From an uncultured Clostridia bacterium (lineage in GTDB: Bacteria > Bacillota > Clostridia > TANB77 > CAG-508), in contig CALXXZ010000004.1 in the NCBI GenBank assembly GCA_944392805.1, positions 1 to 64,000 of the forward strand: a stretch of 64,000 bases of DNA. Direction: 5' to 3'. Positions 1-8,764 of the stretch are shown piece after piece. The notes beneath the pieces are model-generated. The model worked only from the letters and a program-made list of their open reading frames with translations, was not told the origin of the DNA and searched no databases. How positions within the stretch are numbered: position 1 is the first letter of the stretch; the number at the start of each line of letters is the position of its first letter. The position numbers were made by a program, and so were the translations under genes.

Positions 1-41
1 GAGTTTTTGTTACTTTGTGCAAAACTATAAGTTTTCCGTTT

Positions 42-68
42 CCCCCAGCATAGCTGGGGGTTTTCTTT
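42..68 (+). terminator. Rho-independent terminator of an upstream plus-strand gene
   Basis: A perfect 8-bp GC-rich stem (42-49 with 53-60, loop ATA) is followed by a T-rich run on the plus strand. It must serve a plus-strand transcript entering from left of the window. Confidence 0.8.
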
Positions 69-80
69 AAAGTTAATTTA

Positions 81-108
81 AAAACTGAGGGACTTCTCCC
101 TCAGTTTT
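81..108. terminator. Bidirectional terminator downstream of secA
   Basis: A perfect 12-bp stem (81-92 with 97-108) with a CTTC loop carries A runs on one side and T runs on the other, so it can end transcription in both directions. It lies 30 bases beyond the frameshifted end of secA. Confidence 0.85.
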
Positions 109-137
109 TATTTTTGTTCATTTATCTTTCCTTAATT

Positions 138-2895
138 TTATGCATTCTTTCCGCAACAATTTTTATATTTTTTTCCGCTGCCGGCATGGACATGGATCAT
201 TTCTTCCAACTTTAGGACCTTGATTTACAACAGTTCTATTTACTTCTGACTTAACACGTTGTTGGTCACTATCTAGTCCATTTATTGCTTGTAATGCTGC
301 ACCTGTAATTTTAGCAGTTTCTTCTCTTTTTACATCTTCTTGTTTACGAAGATTCATAAGCAATTTAACAACATCATATTTAATGTCTGCAACCATTTCC
401 TCAAACATGTCCATACCTTCCATTCTGTATTTTACTACAGGGTCTTGTTGTCCATATGCACGAAGACCTATACCGTTTTTTAATTCATCCATAGCATCTA
501 TATGGTCCATCCATTTTTGATCTACAACTTTAAGCATAACAACTCTTTCAAGTTCTCTTAATTGTTCACTTCCAATCTCAGTTTCTTTTTTTGCATATTT
601 ATCTAATGCTGATTTTTGTAAATGTTCAATTATAGCATGAGAATCTTTTGAATTTTCTTTTATAAAGCCATTCATATCTATTCCAAATGTATTTTTAATA
701 TCTGTATCTAGAGATTCTACATTAATTTCGTTTTCATTTCCTGCATAATTTAAAACTGTTTCTTCTGCAAGTGATTCTATCATTTTTAGTATATTTTCAT
801 TTATGTTTTCTCCATCAAGAACTTGTCTTCTTTGTTTATAAATTATTTCTCTTTGAGCATTCATAACATCATCATATTTTAATACATTTTTTCTTATACT
901 AAAGTTTCTTCCTTCAACTTTTTTCTGAGCTGATTCTACTGCATTACTAATCATTTTGTTTTCTATTGGAATACTTTCATCCATTCCAATTGTATTATAT
1001 ACTTTTGTTATCATGTCTCCACCAAAGATTTTCATTAAGTCATCATCTAATCCTATATAGAATTTTGATTCTCCTGGGTCTCCTTGACGTCCACTACGTC
1101 CTCTTAACTGATTGTCAATTCTTCTTGATTCATGTCTTTCTGTACCTATTATTTTTAATCCACCGACTGCTATAACTTTCTCTTTTTCTTCTTTTATTTC
1201 TTCATCAAATTTTTTCTCTAATTTTTTGAAAGTTTCTCTTGCTTTTAAAATTTCTTCATTGTCTGTTTCATAATAAGTATTTGATTCTTCTATTAGTTCT
1301 TCTGGAATTTTGTTTCTTTTCATTTCTTGTTTTGCTAAATATTCGCTATTTCCTCCAAGCATGATATCAGTACCACGTCCTGCCATGTTTGTTGCAATTG
1401 TTACTGCTCCAAATTTACCAGCTTGAGCGATTATTTCTGCTTCTTTTTCATGGAATTTAGCATTTAATACTTCATGTTTAATTCCTTCTTTTTTAAGTAT
1501 TCTACTTAATTTCTCTGATTTTTCAATTGATACTGTACCTACTAGTACTGGTTGTCCTTTTTGATTACTTTCTTTTATGCTTTGTACTATCGCATTAAAT
1601 TTAGCATTTTCATTTTTATATATTGCATCATGTTGATCTTGTCTTATCATTGGTTTATTTGTTGGTATTGATATTACATCCAAATTGTAGATTTCTTCAA
1701 ATTCTGCTTCTTCTGTCATCGCTGTACCTGTCATTCCTGATAATTTGCCATACATTCTAAAGTAGTTTTGGAATGTTATTGTTGCAAGTGTTTTTGATTC
1801 ATCTGCAATTTTTACTCCTTCTTTTGCTTCTATTGCTTGATGTAGTCCATTATTATATCTTCTTCCATACATTATACGTCCTGTAAATTCGTCTACTATT
1901 AATACTTCGCCATCTTTTACTATATAATCAATGTCTTTTTTCATTACTCCATGTGCTCTTAATGCTTGATTTACATGATGTACTAATGTAGAATTTTCTA
2001 TATCATTGAAGTTTTCTATTCTGAATTCTTCTTCAGCCTTTTTTATACCTTTTTGTGTTAATGATGCTGATTTTGCTTTTAAGTCTACTATATAATCATA
2101 TTTTTCGTTATCTTCTGCTTGTTCTTCATCTTTTACATCTTCTTCTACTATAACTTTTGCTTTTAATCTTTTTACAAAATCATTTGCCTTCTTATAAAGT
2201 TCTGATGATTCATTTGCTCTTCCTGATATTATAAGTGGTGTTCTTGCTTCATCAATTAAGATACTATCAATTTCGTCTACTATTGCATAGTTTAATCCTC
2301 TTTGTACTAATTGGTCTTTGTAAATTACCATATTGTCTCTTAAGTAATCAAATCCATATTCATTATTTGTTCCATATGTTATATCACATGCATATGCTTC
2401 TCTCTTTTCTTTTGGAGACATTCCTGCAATTACTAAGCCTACTGATAGACCTAAGAATTTGTACAATTTTCCCATCCATTCACTATCTCTTTTTGCTAAG
2501 TAATCATTTACAGTTACTACATGTACACCTTTTCCTGTTAGTGCATTTAAATACACTGGTAATGTTGCTACTAATGTTTTTCCTTCACCTGTTTTCATTT
2601 CTGCAATTCTTCCTTGATGTAATATTATTCCACCTATTAATTGTACATCAAAATGTCTCATTCCTAATACTCTTTTTGATGCTTCTCTTGTTACTGCAAA
2701 TGCTTCTGGTAAAATATCATCAAGTGTTTTTCCTTCTTCTAATTGTTTTTTGAATTCATTTGTTTTATTTTTTAGTTGTTCATCTGTTAGTTTTGATATT
2801 TCTTCTTCTAATTCATTTATCTTTGTTACTATTGGCATTACTCTATTTACTTCTTTTTCACTATAGCTTTTAAATATTTTGCTAAATATTCCCAT
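138..2895 (-). CDS. secA: Protein translocase subunit SecA, +1 frameshift at a CGG codon near the C-terminus
   Basis: SecA is the ATPase that drives preproteins through SecYEG. The Walker A motif is at residues 101-108 (KTGEGKT), the DEID-type Walker B is near residue 208, and the preprotein-crosslinking, helical-scaffold and helicase regions follow in the usual order. The conventional frame ends at 163 just after the sequence PCPC, giving 910 residues with a meaningless RQRKKI tail. If one C is skipped at the CGG codon (181-183, codon 905), reading continues to a stop at 138-140 and gives [15 protein letters not shown]. That is a complete zinc-binding SEC-C motif (CxC...CC), which normally ends SecA and binds SecB and ribosomes. 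The product would be 918 residues. The start at 2895 is the family start (MGIF) and has a promoter behind it. Confidence 0.96.
181..183 (-). other. Putative +1 frameshift site (CGG) in secA
   Basis: The zero frame reads TGC CGG CAG and meets a stop on the 7th codon counted from CGG. Skipping the C gives TGC GGC AGC, the Cys-Gly-Ser expected in the SEC-C motif. The upstream codon TGC offers no good +1 re-pairing, so simple P-site slippage is not obvious. Confidence 0.75.
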
Positions 2896-2926
2896 TTTAT
2901 ATCATTCCTTTCATTTATACCATTAT

Positions 2927-2955
2927 ACTATAGCACGATTAGCCTCATTTTTCAA
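2927..2955 (-). promoter_or_regulatory. Sigma-A-type promoter of secA
   Basis: On the minus strand there is TTGAAA (2950-2955), a 17-base spacer and TATAGT (2927-2932), just upstream of the secA ribosome site. A TATAAT lies a few bases further downstream and could be an alternative -10. Confidence 0.55.
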
Positions 2956-2976
2956 GCTTTTTTAATAAATATCACA

Positions 2977-3013
2977 AAAAAGAATCTATAGTAATTTTCC
3001 ATAGATTCTTTTT
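2977..3013. terminator. Bidirectional hairpin terminator
   Basis: The arms 2977-2989 and 3001-3013 pair around an 11-base loop and are flanked by A and T runs. On the minus strand the hairpin follows the YcgQ-like gene and separates it from the secA promoter. Confidence 0.75.
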
Positions 3014-3022
3014 CATATTTTT

Positions 3023-3574
3023 CTATAGCATTCCGCTTGTTGGAATATATGTATCACTTGGCGGGTTTACAAAACTATTTGTTGGTTCTGCAGTTTCTTC
3101 TATTTCTGTAACTTTTATAATTGGTATTTCTTCATTATGATATTTTCCCATTTCAATACTTCCTGTGAGATTTACCCATGTTCCATCTTCGAAATTATCT
3201 GCATCTTTATATTGACACAAAAATCCCACAACTACTGTTTGTGTTTTATCATTATTTATGAACATATCTCTTGCTATTACAAATTGTTCATCCTCAAAGT
3301 CTAATAATCTATACATATATCCTGTAAATTTTACTTTCATTCCTATATATGAATCTGGATTATCATGTACTGCTTGTAATACATTTGTATAGTTTTCTGG
3401 CTCTATTTCAGTTACTTCTTTTGCCTCTAATGTATCTTCTACTTTAAATTTTCCACTTGTAAAAAATATTCTGTATACACTAAATAAAAATACCCCTAAC
3501 ATGAATAATGACAATACTATTATTATAATCCTTAATATTATTCCTCCATTAACTTTAAAATTATATATAAACAT
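3023..3574 (-). CDS. YcgQ-like (DUF1980-type) membrane-anchored protein
   Basis: This 183-residue protein has one N-terminal membrane segment (about residues 14-34) and an extracytoplasmic domain. The middle and end (GYMYR near residue 96, the VVGFLCQY run, TWVNLTGSIE and a terminal EIEETAEP-like stretch) match my memory of the C-terminal half of YcgQ/TIGR03943 proteins. Those proteins are partners of a predicted permease (YcgR/UPF0718), and no such permease is next to it here. The metal-binding cysteines common in that family are not evident, with only one Cys visible. The start is supported by GGAGG 6 bases upstream. Function is unknown. Confidence 0.55.
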   Translation of the reverse strand: MFIYNFKVNGGIILRIIIIVLSLFMLGVFLFSVYRIFFTSGKFKVEDTLEAKEVTEIEPENYTNVLQAVHDNPDSYIGMKVKFTGYMYRLLDFEDEQFVIARDMFINNDKTQTVVVGFLCQYKDADNFEDGTWVNLTGSIEMGKYHNEEIPIIKVTEIEETAEPTNSFVNPPSDTYIPTSGML

Positions 3575-3636
3575 AAAAAACCTCCATTAAATTTCTTATT
3601 TAATTCTATGAGGTTATTTTTATTTTAGAACTACTC

Positions 3637-3867
3637 TAAAGGGGACGGTTCTGTTTGGATGGGGACGGTCCTGTTTAGGGCATTTTCTATATTATAGTTA
3701 AAGAAAAGTTTATATATTACTATTCCATAGCAAAAACATATTCTGGGTCTTCGTCGGGGGTCTTTGCTTTATTTCATAGTAATATATAAACTTTTCATAG
3801 TATTTATAAACTTCTGCAAATGCCCTAAACAGGACCGTCCCCATCCAAACAGAACCGTCCCCTTTTA
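3637..3867. repeat. Composite palindromic element, copy R1: structured hairpin inside GGGGACGG inverted arms
   Basis: The outer arms, 3641-3682 and 3821-3862, are perfectly complementary over 42 bases and each carries two GGGGACGGTnCT motifs. Nested inside is a 20-bp perfect stem (3704-3723 with 3776-3795). Within its loop is a second short stem, GCAAA (3730-3734) with TTTGC (3763-3767), around a conserved GGGTCTTCGTCGGGGGTC segment. The element fills the gap between two minus-strand genes. The same hairpin recurs near 16.6, 27.0, 46.9 and 53.7 kb. Confidence 0.85.
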
Positions 3868-3872
3868 GGCTT

Positions 3873-4967
3873 TTAGGTTTTAGTCAATGTATTTGTTACT
3901 CCTTGTTCTAATACTGTTGCAAATATATTTTTCAAAATTATTAAAACAATAGGTCCAACTAGCATTCCCATAACTCCAATAATTTTGAAACCTGTATACA
4001 TTGCAATTAATGTAAAAATTGGATGTATTCCTATTTTTCCACTTACTATTTTAGGTTCTAGTAACTGTCTTACAATTGACATTATTATCCATAATATAAT
4101 TACTGAAATTCCAAGTCTTAGATTTCCATTTAATGCAGAAATTATTGCCCATGGTATCATTACAGTTCCTGAACCTAATATTGGGAGTGCATCTACAAAA
4201 CCTGTCCCTAAAGCTATTAATAATGGATATTTTATATCCATACCTATAAATTTAAAAAAATATAATCCAATTACTGATATTATAAATGAAACTAGTACCA
4301 GTATAGCTTCTGCTTTTAAGTATCCTCCTAGACTTTTACTTATTTCTTTAATATGTGTTCCTATTTTTTGAACCCATTTTTTAGGCATATGATGTTCCAT
4401 AAAATCTAATATATATATTTTGTCTGTACATATAAAATATACTGACAATATTGTTATAACAGTATATATTCCCATTACAGGTATTGATGTTACTACATTT
4501 ATCAATTTCGTTAAAAATTGACTTAACCATGTTGATACTTTTAATAGTAATTCTCTTGAAGCATTTTGTGCAATATCTACTATATTATTTGATATACTTA
4601 TTTTTGTGATTTCTAATTTTCCAATTACGTCTTGGATCTGCGTATATGCTTTATCTATATATATATTCAATGTTTGTAATAAGTTTGTCGACTCTGATAT
4701 TAATGATATTACTCCCCATGTAATTACTCCAATTATAATTGAAAATACTATAATAAATATTATTATTGAACTCATCTTTCTTGTCATTTTTGTTTTTTTC
4801 ATTAAGTATTTTATTGCTGGTTCTATCATTAATGATATTATAAATGCTATTAAAAAAGGCATATAAAATACAGCCATTTTTATACCTATATATCCTAAAA
4901 CTAATAGTAATATTATATTTAATACTTTTCTTATTACTTTACAAATATATTTTAAATCCTCTGACAT
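3873..4967 (-). CDS. ytvI: YtvI-like AI-2E family (UPF0118) membrane protein
   Basis: The 364-residue polytopic protein has about eight hydrophobic segments and the AI-2E/UPF0118 layout: paired N-terminal helices, a long extracytoplasmic loop near residues 90-160, and conserved C-terminal helices with GTGFVDALPILGSG around residue 255 and QLLEPKIVSGKIGIHPIFTL near 310. The length and sequence fit the sporulation integral membrane protein YtvI group. The substrate is unknown. The gene follows the CBS-domain gene by 56 bases, which contain a 7-bp hairpin (4988-5005), so co-transcription is possible. Confidence 0.75.
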   Translation of the reverse strand: MSEDLKYICKVIRKVLNIILLLVLGYIGIKMAVFYMPFLIAFIISLMIEPAIKYLMKKTKMTRKMSSIIIFIIVFSIIIGVITWGVISLISESTNLLQTLNIYIDKAYTQIQDVIGKLEITKISISNNIVDIAQNASRELLLKVSTWLSQFLTKLINVVTSIPVMGIYTVITILSVYFICTDKIYILDFMEHHMPKKWVQKIGTHIKEISKSLGGYLKAEAILVLVSFIISVIGLYFFKFIGMDIKYPLLIALGTGFVDALPILGSGTVMIPWAIISALNGNLRLGISVIILWIIMSIVRQLLEPKIVSGKIGIHPIFTLIAMYTGFKIIGVMGMLVGPIVLIILKNIFATVLEQGVTNTLTKT

Positions 4968-5023
4968 TTGTCCTCTTTTCTATGTATAGCAGCATTTCTG
5001 CTGCTCTAAGCATAATATGATTT

Positions 5024-5470
5024 TTAACAATTGTTTTTTGCTTTTCCGCCACACTCACATATATTTTCTATAGTATTACATACCTGGTTTTGTCCAATTT
5101 CTTTATTATAGTTTGCTAAATCTCCTAATGTTAATATTCCAATTACTTTGTTGTTGTCTACAACTGGTATTCTTCTAATTTGGTTGTCTGACATTTTACG
5201 CTCTGCATCACTTATGTTGTCATTTTCGTTACAAGTACATACGTTACATGTCATTATATCACTTGCTATTGTAGTTTTTGCATCTTTGTCACATGCAGTA
5301 CATCTTAATGTTATATCTCTGTCTGTTATTACTCCTACTAAGCAGTTTTGGTCATTACAAACTGGTATACATCCTATATGATTTTTTTCCATTAATTTAG
5401 CAACTTCATTTATTTTTGTTTCTGGCTTAACACAGCATACTTCTCCACACATACAATCTTTAACTTTCAT
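5024..5470 (-). CDS. Cys-rich tandem CBS-domain protein
   Basis: Two CBS modules fill this 148-residue protein (about residues 8-65 and 72-128). They show the usual VGVITDRDITLR and VIGILTLGDLA motifs that typically form an adenosine-nucleotide-sensing pair. Unusually, it has 16 cysteines. They cluster at the N-terminus (residues 6-13), between the modules (CTAC, CNVCTC) and at the C-terminus (ICECGG...C). This suggests a redox role or metal binding in addition to nucleotide sensing, which is inference. There is no membrane segment. A GGAG-type ribosome site and a terminator lie on either side. Confidence 0.8.
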   Translation of the reverse strand: MKVKDCMCGEVCCVKPETKINEVAKLMEKNHIGCIPVCNDQNCLVGVITDRDITLRCTACDKDAKTTIASDIMTCNVCTCNENDNISDAERKMSDNQIRRIPVVDNNKVIGILTLGDLANYNKEIGQNQVCNTIENICECGGKAKNNC

Positions 5471-5535
5471 ATTAAACTCCTTTTTATTTTTTATTTTTAG
5501 AGATTTTATCTCTTATTATATTTTAGTCAAAAATA

Positions 5536-5569
5536 AAAAAGATTATTCTTGTTTTTGAATAATCTTTTT
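5536..5569. terminator. Bidirectional hairpin terminator
   Basis: A 13-bp perfect stem (5536-5548 with 5557-5569) with A and T flanks lies just after the stop of the phosphatase-like gene on the minus strand. Confidence 0.8.
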
Positions 5570-5579
5570 ATTTTAATTT

Positions 5580-6728
5580 TTATTTTTTTATAATTATTAA
5601 TGGTACTTCCATTTCTTCTTTTGACAATCCACAATGTGTTGATTTTTTTACAGGTTTTCCTTCTTCTAAAAATGTTTCTAATCTAATTATACTGCTTGAT
5701 GTTGATAATGCTATATAATTTCCTATAAAATCATCTATTTTAGGATGTTTTTGTCCAAATCCTAAAAAATGTTTTTCTAAAAATTCTTGTTTTGTCATTA
5801 GCCAAAATTCTTTTCCAAATTGTTTATTAAATCTTTTTTCAAATTCTTCTTTCATTTCTTCTTTTACCCAAAATGCTACTACTCTTGATTCTAATGATTC
5901 TGGCATTATTAAACATTCTTGTATCTCTGGATAATCTAACATTGAATATGATTTTTCGATATTTTTGTGACCATGGTCTGCTGATATTATTACTAATGTA
6001 TCTTCTGATAATTTTTCACATATTTTTTGAAGTTGTTCTTCAGTTTTTGTTATAAAATCTTTTACTTCTTTTGAGTCTGTTCCATATTTGTGTAATAGTC
6101 CATCAGGATTGTCAGAATATGCTAGTATAAATTTTTCTTCTGGATTTTCACATAACAGTTCTATATTTGATATTATTTCTTCTATTGAATCTGCTCTTAT
6201 ACTTCTTTTTGATTTTTTGTCAGCATATGTTGGCATTATTTCATATGCTTTTATCTGTGGTGATGCTTCTTCAATTCTCTCAAATACAGTCTGATAATTT
6301 AACATTTCTTTAAATACATCTTTTTTAGCGCTTTTTATCTCACTACCATTTAATGATTGTCTACGCGAAAACATGTCTATGGCTCTTCCATATTCTTTGA
6401 AATATTGTGACCATGCTATCCATCCCGTTTCATATGGTGGTCTTCCTGAATAATATGTTGTTAATGCTGCTGTTGTTGTTGATGGATATACTGATGTTAG
6501 ACAATCTATATCATTGCCTTTAAAATATCCATTTGGTGATGCTTTTTCTAATATATGTTCTCCCATTCCATCTAATATTATAAATACAATATTTTTGTAT
6601 CTATTTTTTAATATATCATTAAGTGTTGGTAATGATTCATGTTCTGTTGGTACATGATAGTATTTTAATATTGATGTTATTAAATTTAATATACAATGAC
6701 TATAATCTGGTAATATTATTTCTGACAT
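5580..6728 (-). CDS. Alkaline-phosphatase-superfamily (type I phosphodiesterase/nucleotide pyrophosphatase-like) hydrolase
   Basis: This 382-residue cytosolic protein has the metal-binding and nucleophile layout of the alkaline phosphatase superfamily. It has IILDGMG near residue 52 (first Asp), PSTTTAALTT near residue 82 (the Thr nucleophile region), DNPDGLLHKYG near 208 and SADHGHKN near 248 (Asp/His metal ligands). It resembles the single-domain phosphodiesterase/PglZ-like proteins of Clostridia. The substrate cannot be read from sequence. It is 18 bases downstream of the PHP-domain gene, so the two putative phosphoesterases are probably co-transcribed. Confidence 0.8.
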   Translation of the reverse strand: MSEIILPDYSHCILNLITSILKYYHVPTEHESLPTLNDILKNRYKNIVFIILDGMGEHILEKASPNGYFKGNDIDCLTSVYPSTTTAALTTYYSGRPPYETGWIAWSQYFKEYGRAIDMFSRRQSLNGSEIKSAKKDVFKEMLNYQTVFERIEEASPQIKAYEIMPTYADKKSKRSIRADSIEEIISNIELLCENPEEKFILAYSDNPDGLLHKYGTDSKEVKDFITKTEEQLQKICEKLSEDTLVIISADHGHKNIEKSYSMLDYPEIQECLIMPESLESRVVAFWVKEEMKEEFEKRFNKQFGKEFWLMTKQEFLEKHFLGFGQKHPKIDDFIGNYIALSTSSSIIRLETFLEEGKPVKKSTHCGLSKEEMEVPLIIIKK

Positions 6729-6746
6729 CTTATTCTCCTTCTACTA

Positions 6747-7626
6747 TTATTTCCATTCATCAATTATCTCTTTATTTATGTTTAAATTTCCATATCCTTT
6801 TGCTAAACTAATTTTAGGTTTATTTAAACCATGATAATCGCTTCCACCACTTTTATATAATTTTTTCTTATTACATAAATCTATTAAGTAATTTGTTTGT
6901 TCTTCTGTAAAATCTGTATAATAACACTCTAATCCGTCAATATTATAATTATTTACTATATCTTCAATAAATTTTGTTTTATCTGTTACCCATTTGTATA
7001 TAAATAAATGTGGCATAAATGCTAGCCCTCCACATTCATGAATTGCTTCTATTGTTTGTTCTAGTGTAGGATAATCTCCACTTTTATCTATATATAATAT
7101 ATGTTCTGGATTAGCACAATATTTTCTATTAAATCCTGAGAATTCTTCCCACATGTCTTCTGGCATTCTATTTTTATTTTCTTTATATTTTTTTAAATCT
7201 GAATATATTGTAAAACTTGCCCAATCTTTTTCTGGATTCCATTGTATTTCTTCTTTTTTTGATAAAATTAAATTCATTTTTTTACACTTATCATATAGTA
7301 AATTGAAGTATTTCAATTGTAAGGCTGGTCTTTGTTTGTCTTTATAAAACTCTCTCATCCAGTTATTCATTTTGTCAGTATCTATTTTGTAACCTAAAAC
7401 TTCAATTGTTCTTTTTAAATAAGTACATTTAATCTCTATTCCGTGGTATTATTTTTCCAGAAAATAATTTGCTTATATCTAACTTTTTTAATTCATTATA
7501 ACCTGAACATGTATCATGGTCAGTTATTGATATATATTCAAGCTTTAAATTTTCTGCCTTTTTTAACAGTTCTTCTACTCTATCAGTTCCATCAGAATTA
7601 TTAGTATGAATGTGTAAATCTATCAT
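6747..7626 (-). CDS. PHP-domain phosphoesterase, +1 frameshift at a CGG codon
   Basis: The N-terminal piece (7429-7626) carries the PHP motif HIHTNNSDG near residue 5 and ITDHD near residue 34. The C-terminal piece (the longest open part starts at 7370) carries CGGLAFMPH and SGGSDYHG, the remaining PHP metal ligands. The frame breaks at CGG (7441-7443, codon 62) and stops four codons later. Skipping the C turns IIPR into IIPGIEIKC, the conserved Gly-Ile-Glu of PHP proteins, and the frame stays open across the 58-base gap into the second piece. The joined product is 292 residues. PHP enzymes of this type are usually trinuclear-metal phosphatases acting on small phosphoesters such as pAp or histidinol phosphate. 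Confidence 0.88.
7441..7443 (-). other. Putative +1 frameshift site (CGG) in the PHP gene
   Basis: The zero frame is CCA CGG AAT and stops on the 5th codon from CGG. The +1 frame is CCA GGA ATA GAG, encoding the conserved PGIE. Skipping one C joins the two halves exactly. Confidence 0.75.
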
Positions 7627-7761
7627 ATCTTTCTCCTTTTCTTTTCGTTAAAATTATATCATATTTTTTACAGTTTGTATATTAAATTTAATTAATACTT
7701 TTTTACAATTTTATTGTGTTTTTTTAAATAAATGTTATTATTGTGCAAAAGAGAGAAATTT
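7627..7761. other. Intergenic spacer between the PHP gene and its inverted relic
   Basis: This AT-rich stretch holds the ribosome site of the minus-strand PHP gene. I see no further gene and no clear promoter in it. Confidence 0.5.
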
Positions 7762-8021
7762 ATGATAGATTTACATATGCATACTATTTATTCAGATGGT
7801 ACTGAATATTGTACTACTATTTTAAAAAAATGTGAAGAAATATCTCTATAACAGATCACAATACAGCTATGGCTTATGAAGAATTAGAACATATTAAAAT
7901 AGAAGATTTTTATTCTGGTAATATTATAACAGGAATAGAGCTTAATACAAAAGTATTAAATATACCAATAGAAATATTAGGCTATGGCATTGATTATAAA
8001 AAAATTAATAATCTATTATGA
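7762..8021 (+). pseudogene. Decayed PHP-domain phosphoesterase copy
   Basis: From the ATG at 7762 the translation runs MIDLHMHTIYSDGTE, nearly the same start as the neighbouring intact PHP enzyme but on the opposite strand. The frame stops at 7849-7851. A different frame continues ISITDHNTAMAYEELEHI and then NIITGIELN...IEILGYGIDY to a stop at 8019-8021. The junction has lost several codons of the expected LEY-like segment. Beyond 8021 only scattered PHP-like codons remain. No CGG is present at this break, so it is ordinary decay. Confidence 0.8.
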
Positions 8022-8184
8022 TGCTTCAGTATTTACGTCTGCTTTTTTCACAATGAAATCACAAAACATATTGAAAATAAACAATTAATCTCAGAAGAAG
8101 CTTTTAAAAATCATTGACATAAAAAAAGAAACACTCGAGAAATTCAAAATACAATGTAAATTGATATCTCAAGTGCCTCAATGG
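8022..8184. other. Degenerate sequence between PHP relic and DUF84 gene
   Basis: A short open run reading roughly FFHNEITKHIENKQLISEEAFKNH may be further decayed PHP coding sequence. An imperfect inverted repeat near 8141-8180 (CACTCGAGA with TCTCAAGTG, long loop) may act as a weak terminator for the DUF84 gene. No intact gene is visible. Confidence 0.4.
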
Positions 8185-8685
8185 TTATACCAGTTTTTTG
8201 GAGGCCAATGCCATCTCAGTTGCCTGAGCTACAGCCTGACTCCTAGTATGGGATAAGCCAAGAATATCTTCGAGGCACCTAAATCCCTTTTCTCTGAGGT
8301 AACTATCAAGAGTCCCATTTTTTATCGCCTTAATATCTTTGGAAGGTACTTGCCAACCAGCACTTTTACCCCAAAGATAGTTTTTTGAAGCAGCTTCCAA
8401 TATACAAACCACTTGCACATTGAAATAGTTGTCAACAAAGCCTTCTATGCCTGCCTCACAGCTAACATAATAATCCCATCCTTCAAGCTCTTCCTTTATT
8501 TTCTCTACTCTATTATATGCACCTACATATATTTCAGAGTCAAAGGGTTGCTCAGGAACTTTGGATTCAGTTTTTCTGAAAGAAATCTCAATTTCAGATT
8601 TCTTTAATTGGAAAAACCGTAAAAATGCTTCTTGTATTCCTTCAATTTTTTCTTGCGAACTAGTCGCAATTGCAACTCTTAGCAT
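8185..8685 (-). CDS. DUF84 / YjjX-type inosine-xanthosine triphosphatase, foreign codon usage
   Basis: The 166-residue protein matches the YjjX/DUF84 family. It has an IATSSQEK start (the Asn-Pro-X-Lys-like pocket is TSSQEK here), VPEQPFDSE near residue 45, GAYNRVEK, SCEAGIEG near 77 and a terminal HTRSQAVAQATEMAL. The family hydrolyses non-canonical ITP/XTP to clean the nucleotide pool. Base composition is less AT-rich than its neighbours. Codons such as CTC, AGG and an in-frame CGG (8617-8619, codon 23) are atypical for this window, suggesting recent transfer. Its product is intact only if CGG is read as a normal sense codon, unlike elsewhere in the window. A strong ribosome site (GGGAGG) precedes the ATG. 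Confidence 0.85.
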   Translation of the reverse strand: MLRVAIATSSQEKIEGIQEAFLRFFQLKKSEIEISFRKTESKVPEQPFDSEIYVGAYNRVEKIKEELEGWDYYVSCEAGIEGFVDNYFNVQVVCILEAASKNYLWGKSAGWQVPSKDIKAIKNGTLDSYLREKGFRCLEDILGLSHTRSQAVAQATEMALASKKLV

Positions 8686-8728
8686 ATAAATCCTCCCTTT
8701 TCAAAAAACAACTTTAAGTTACATAATT

Positions 8729-8757
8729 ATTATACCATATTTTTGTTTTTTTTTCAA
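8729..8757 (-). promoter_or_regulatory. Sigma-A promoter of the DUF84 gene
   Basis: On the minus strand there is TTGAAA (8752-8757), 17 bases, then TATAAT (8729-8734) preceded by GG. It lies immediately after the stop codon region of the upstream gene, so the DUF84 gene can be expressed alone. Confidence 0.7.
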
Positions 8758-8764
8758 TAATTTC

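Noticed and set aside
7762..8021. The PHP relic as another CGG-recoded gene
   Set aside because: No CGG occurs at its break, several codons are missing and the rest is truncated, so it is a true pseudogene.
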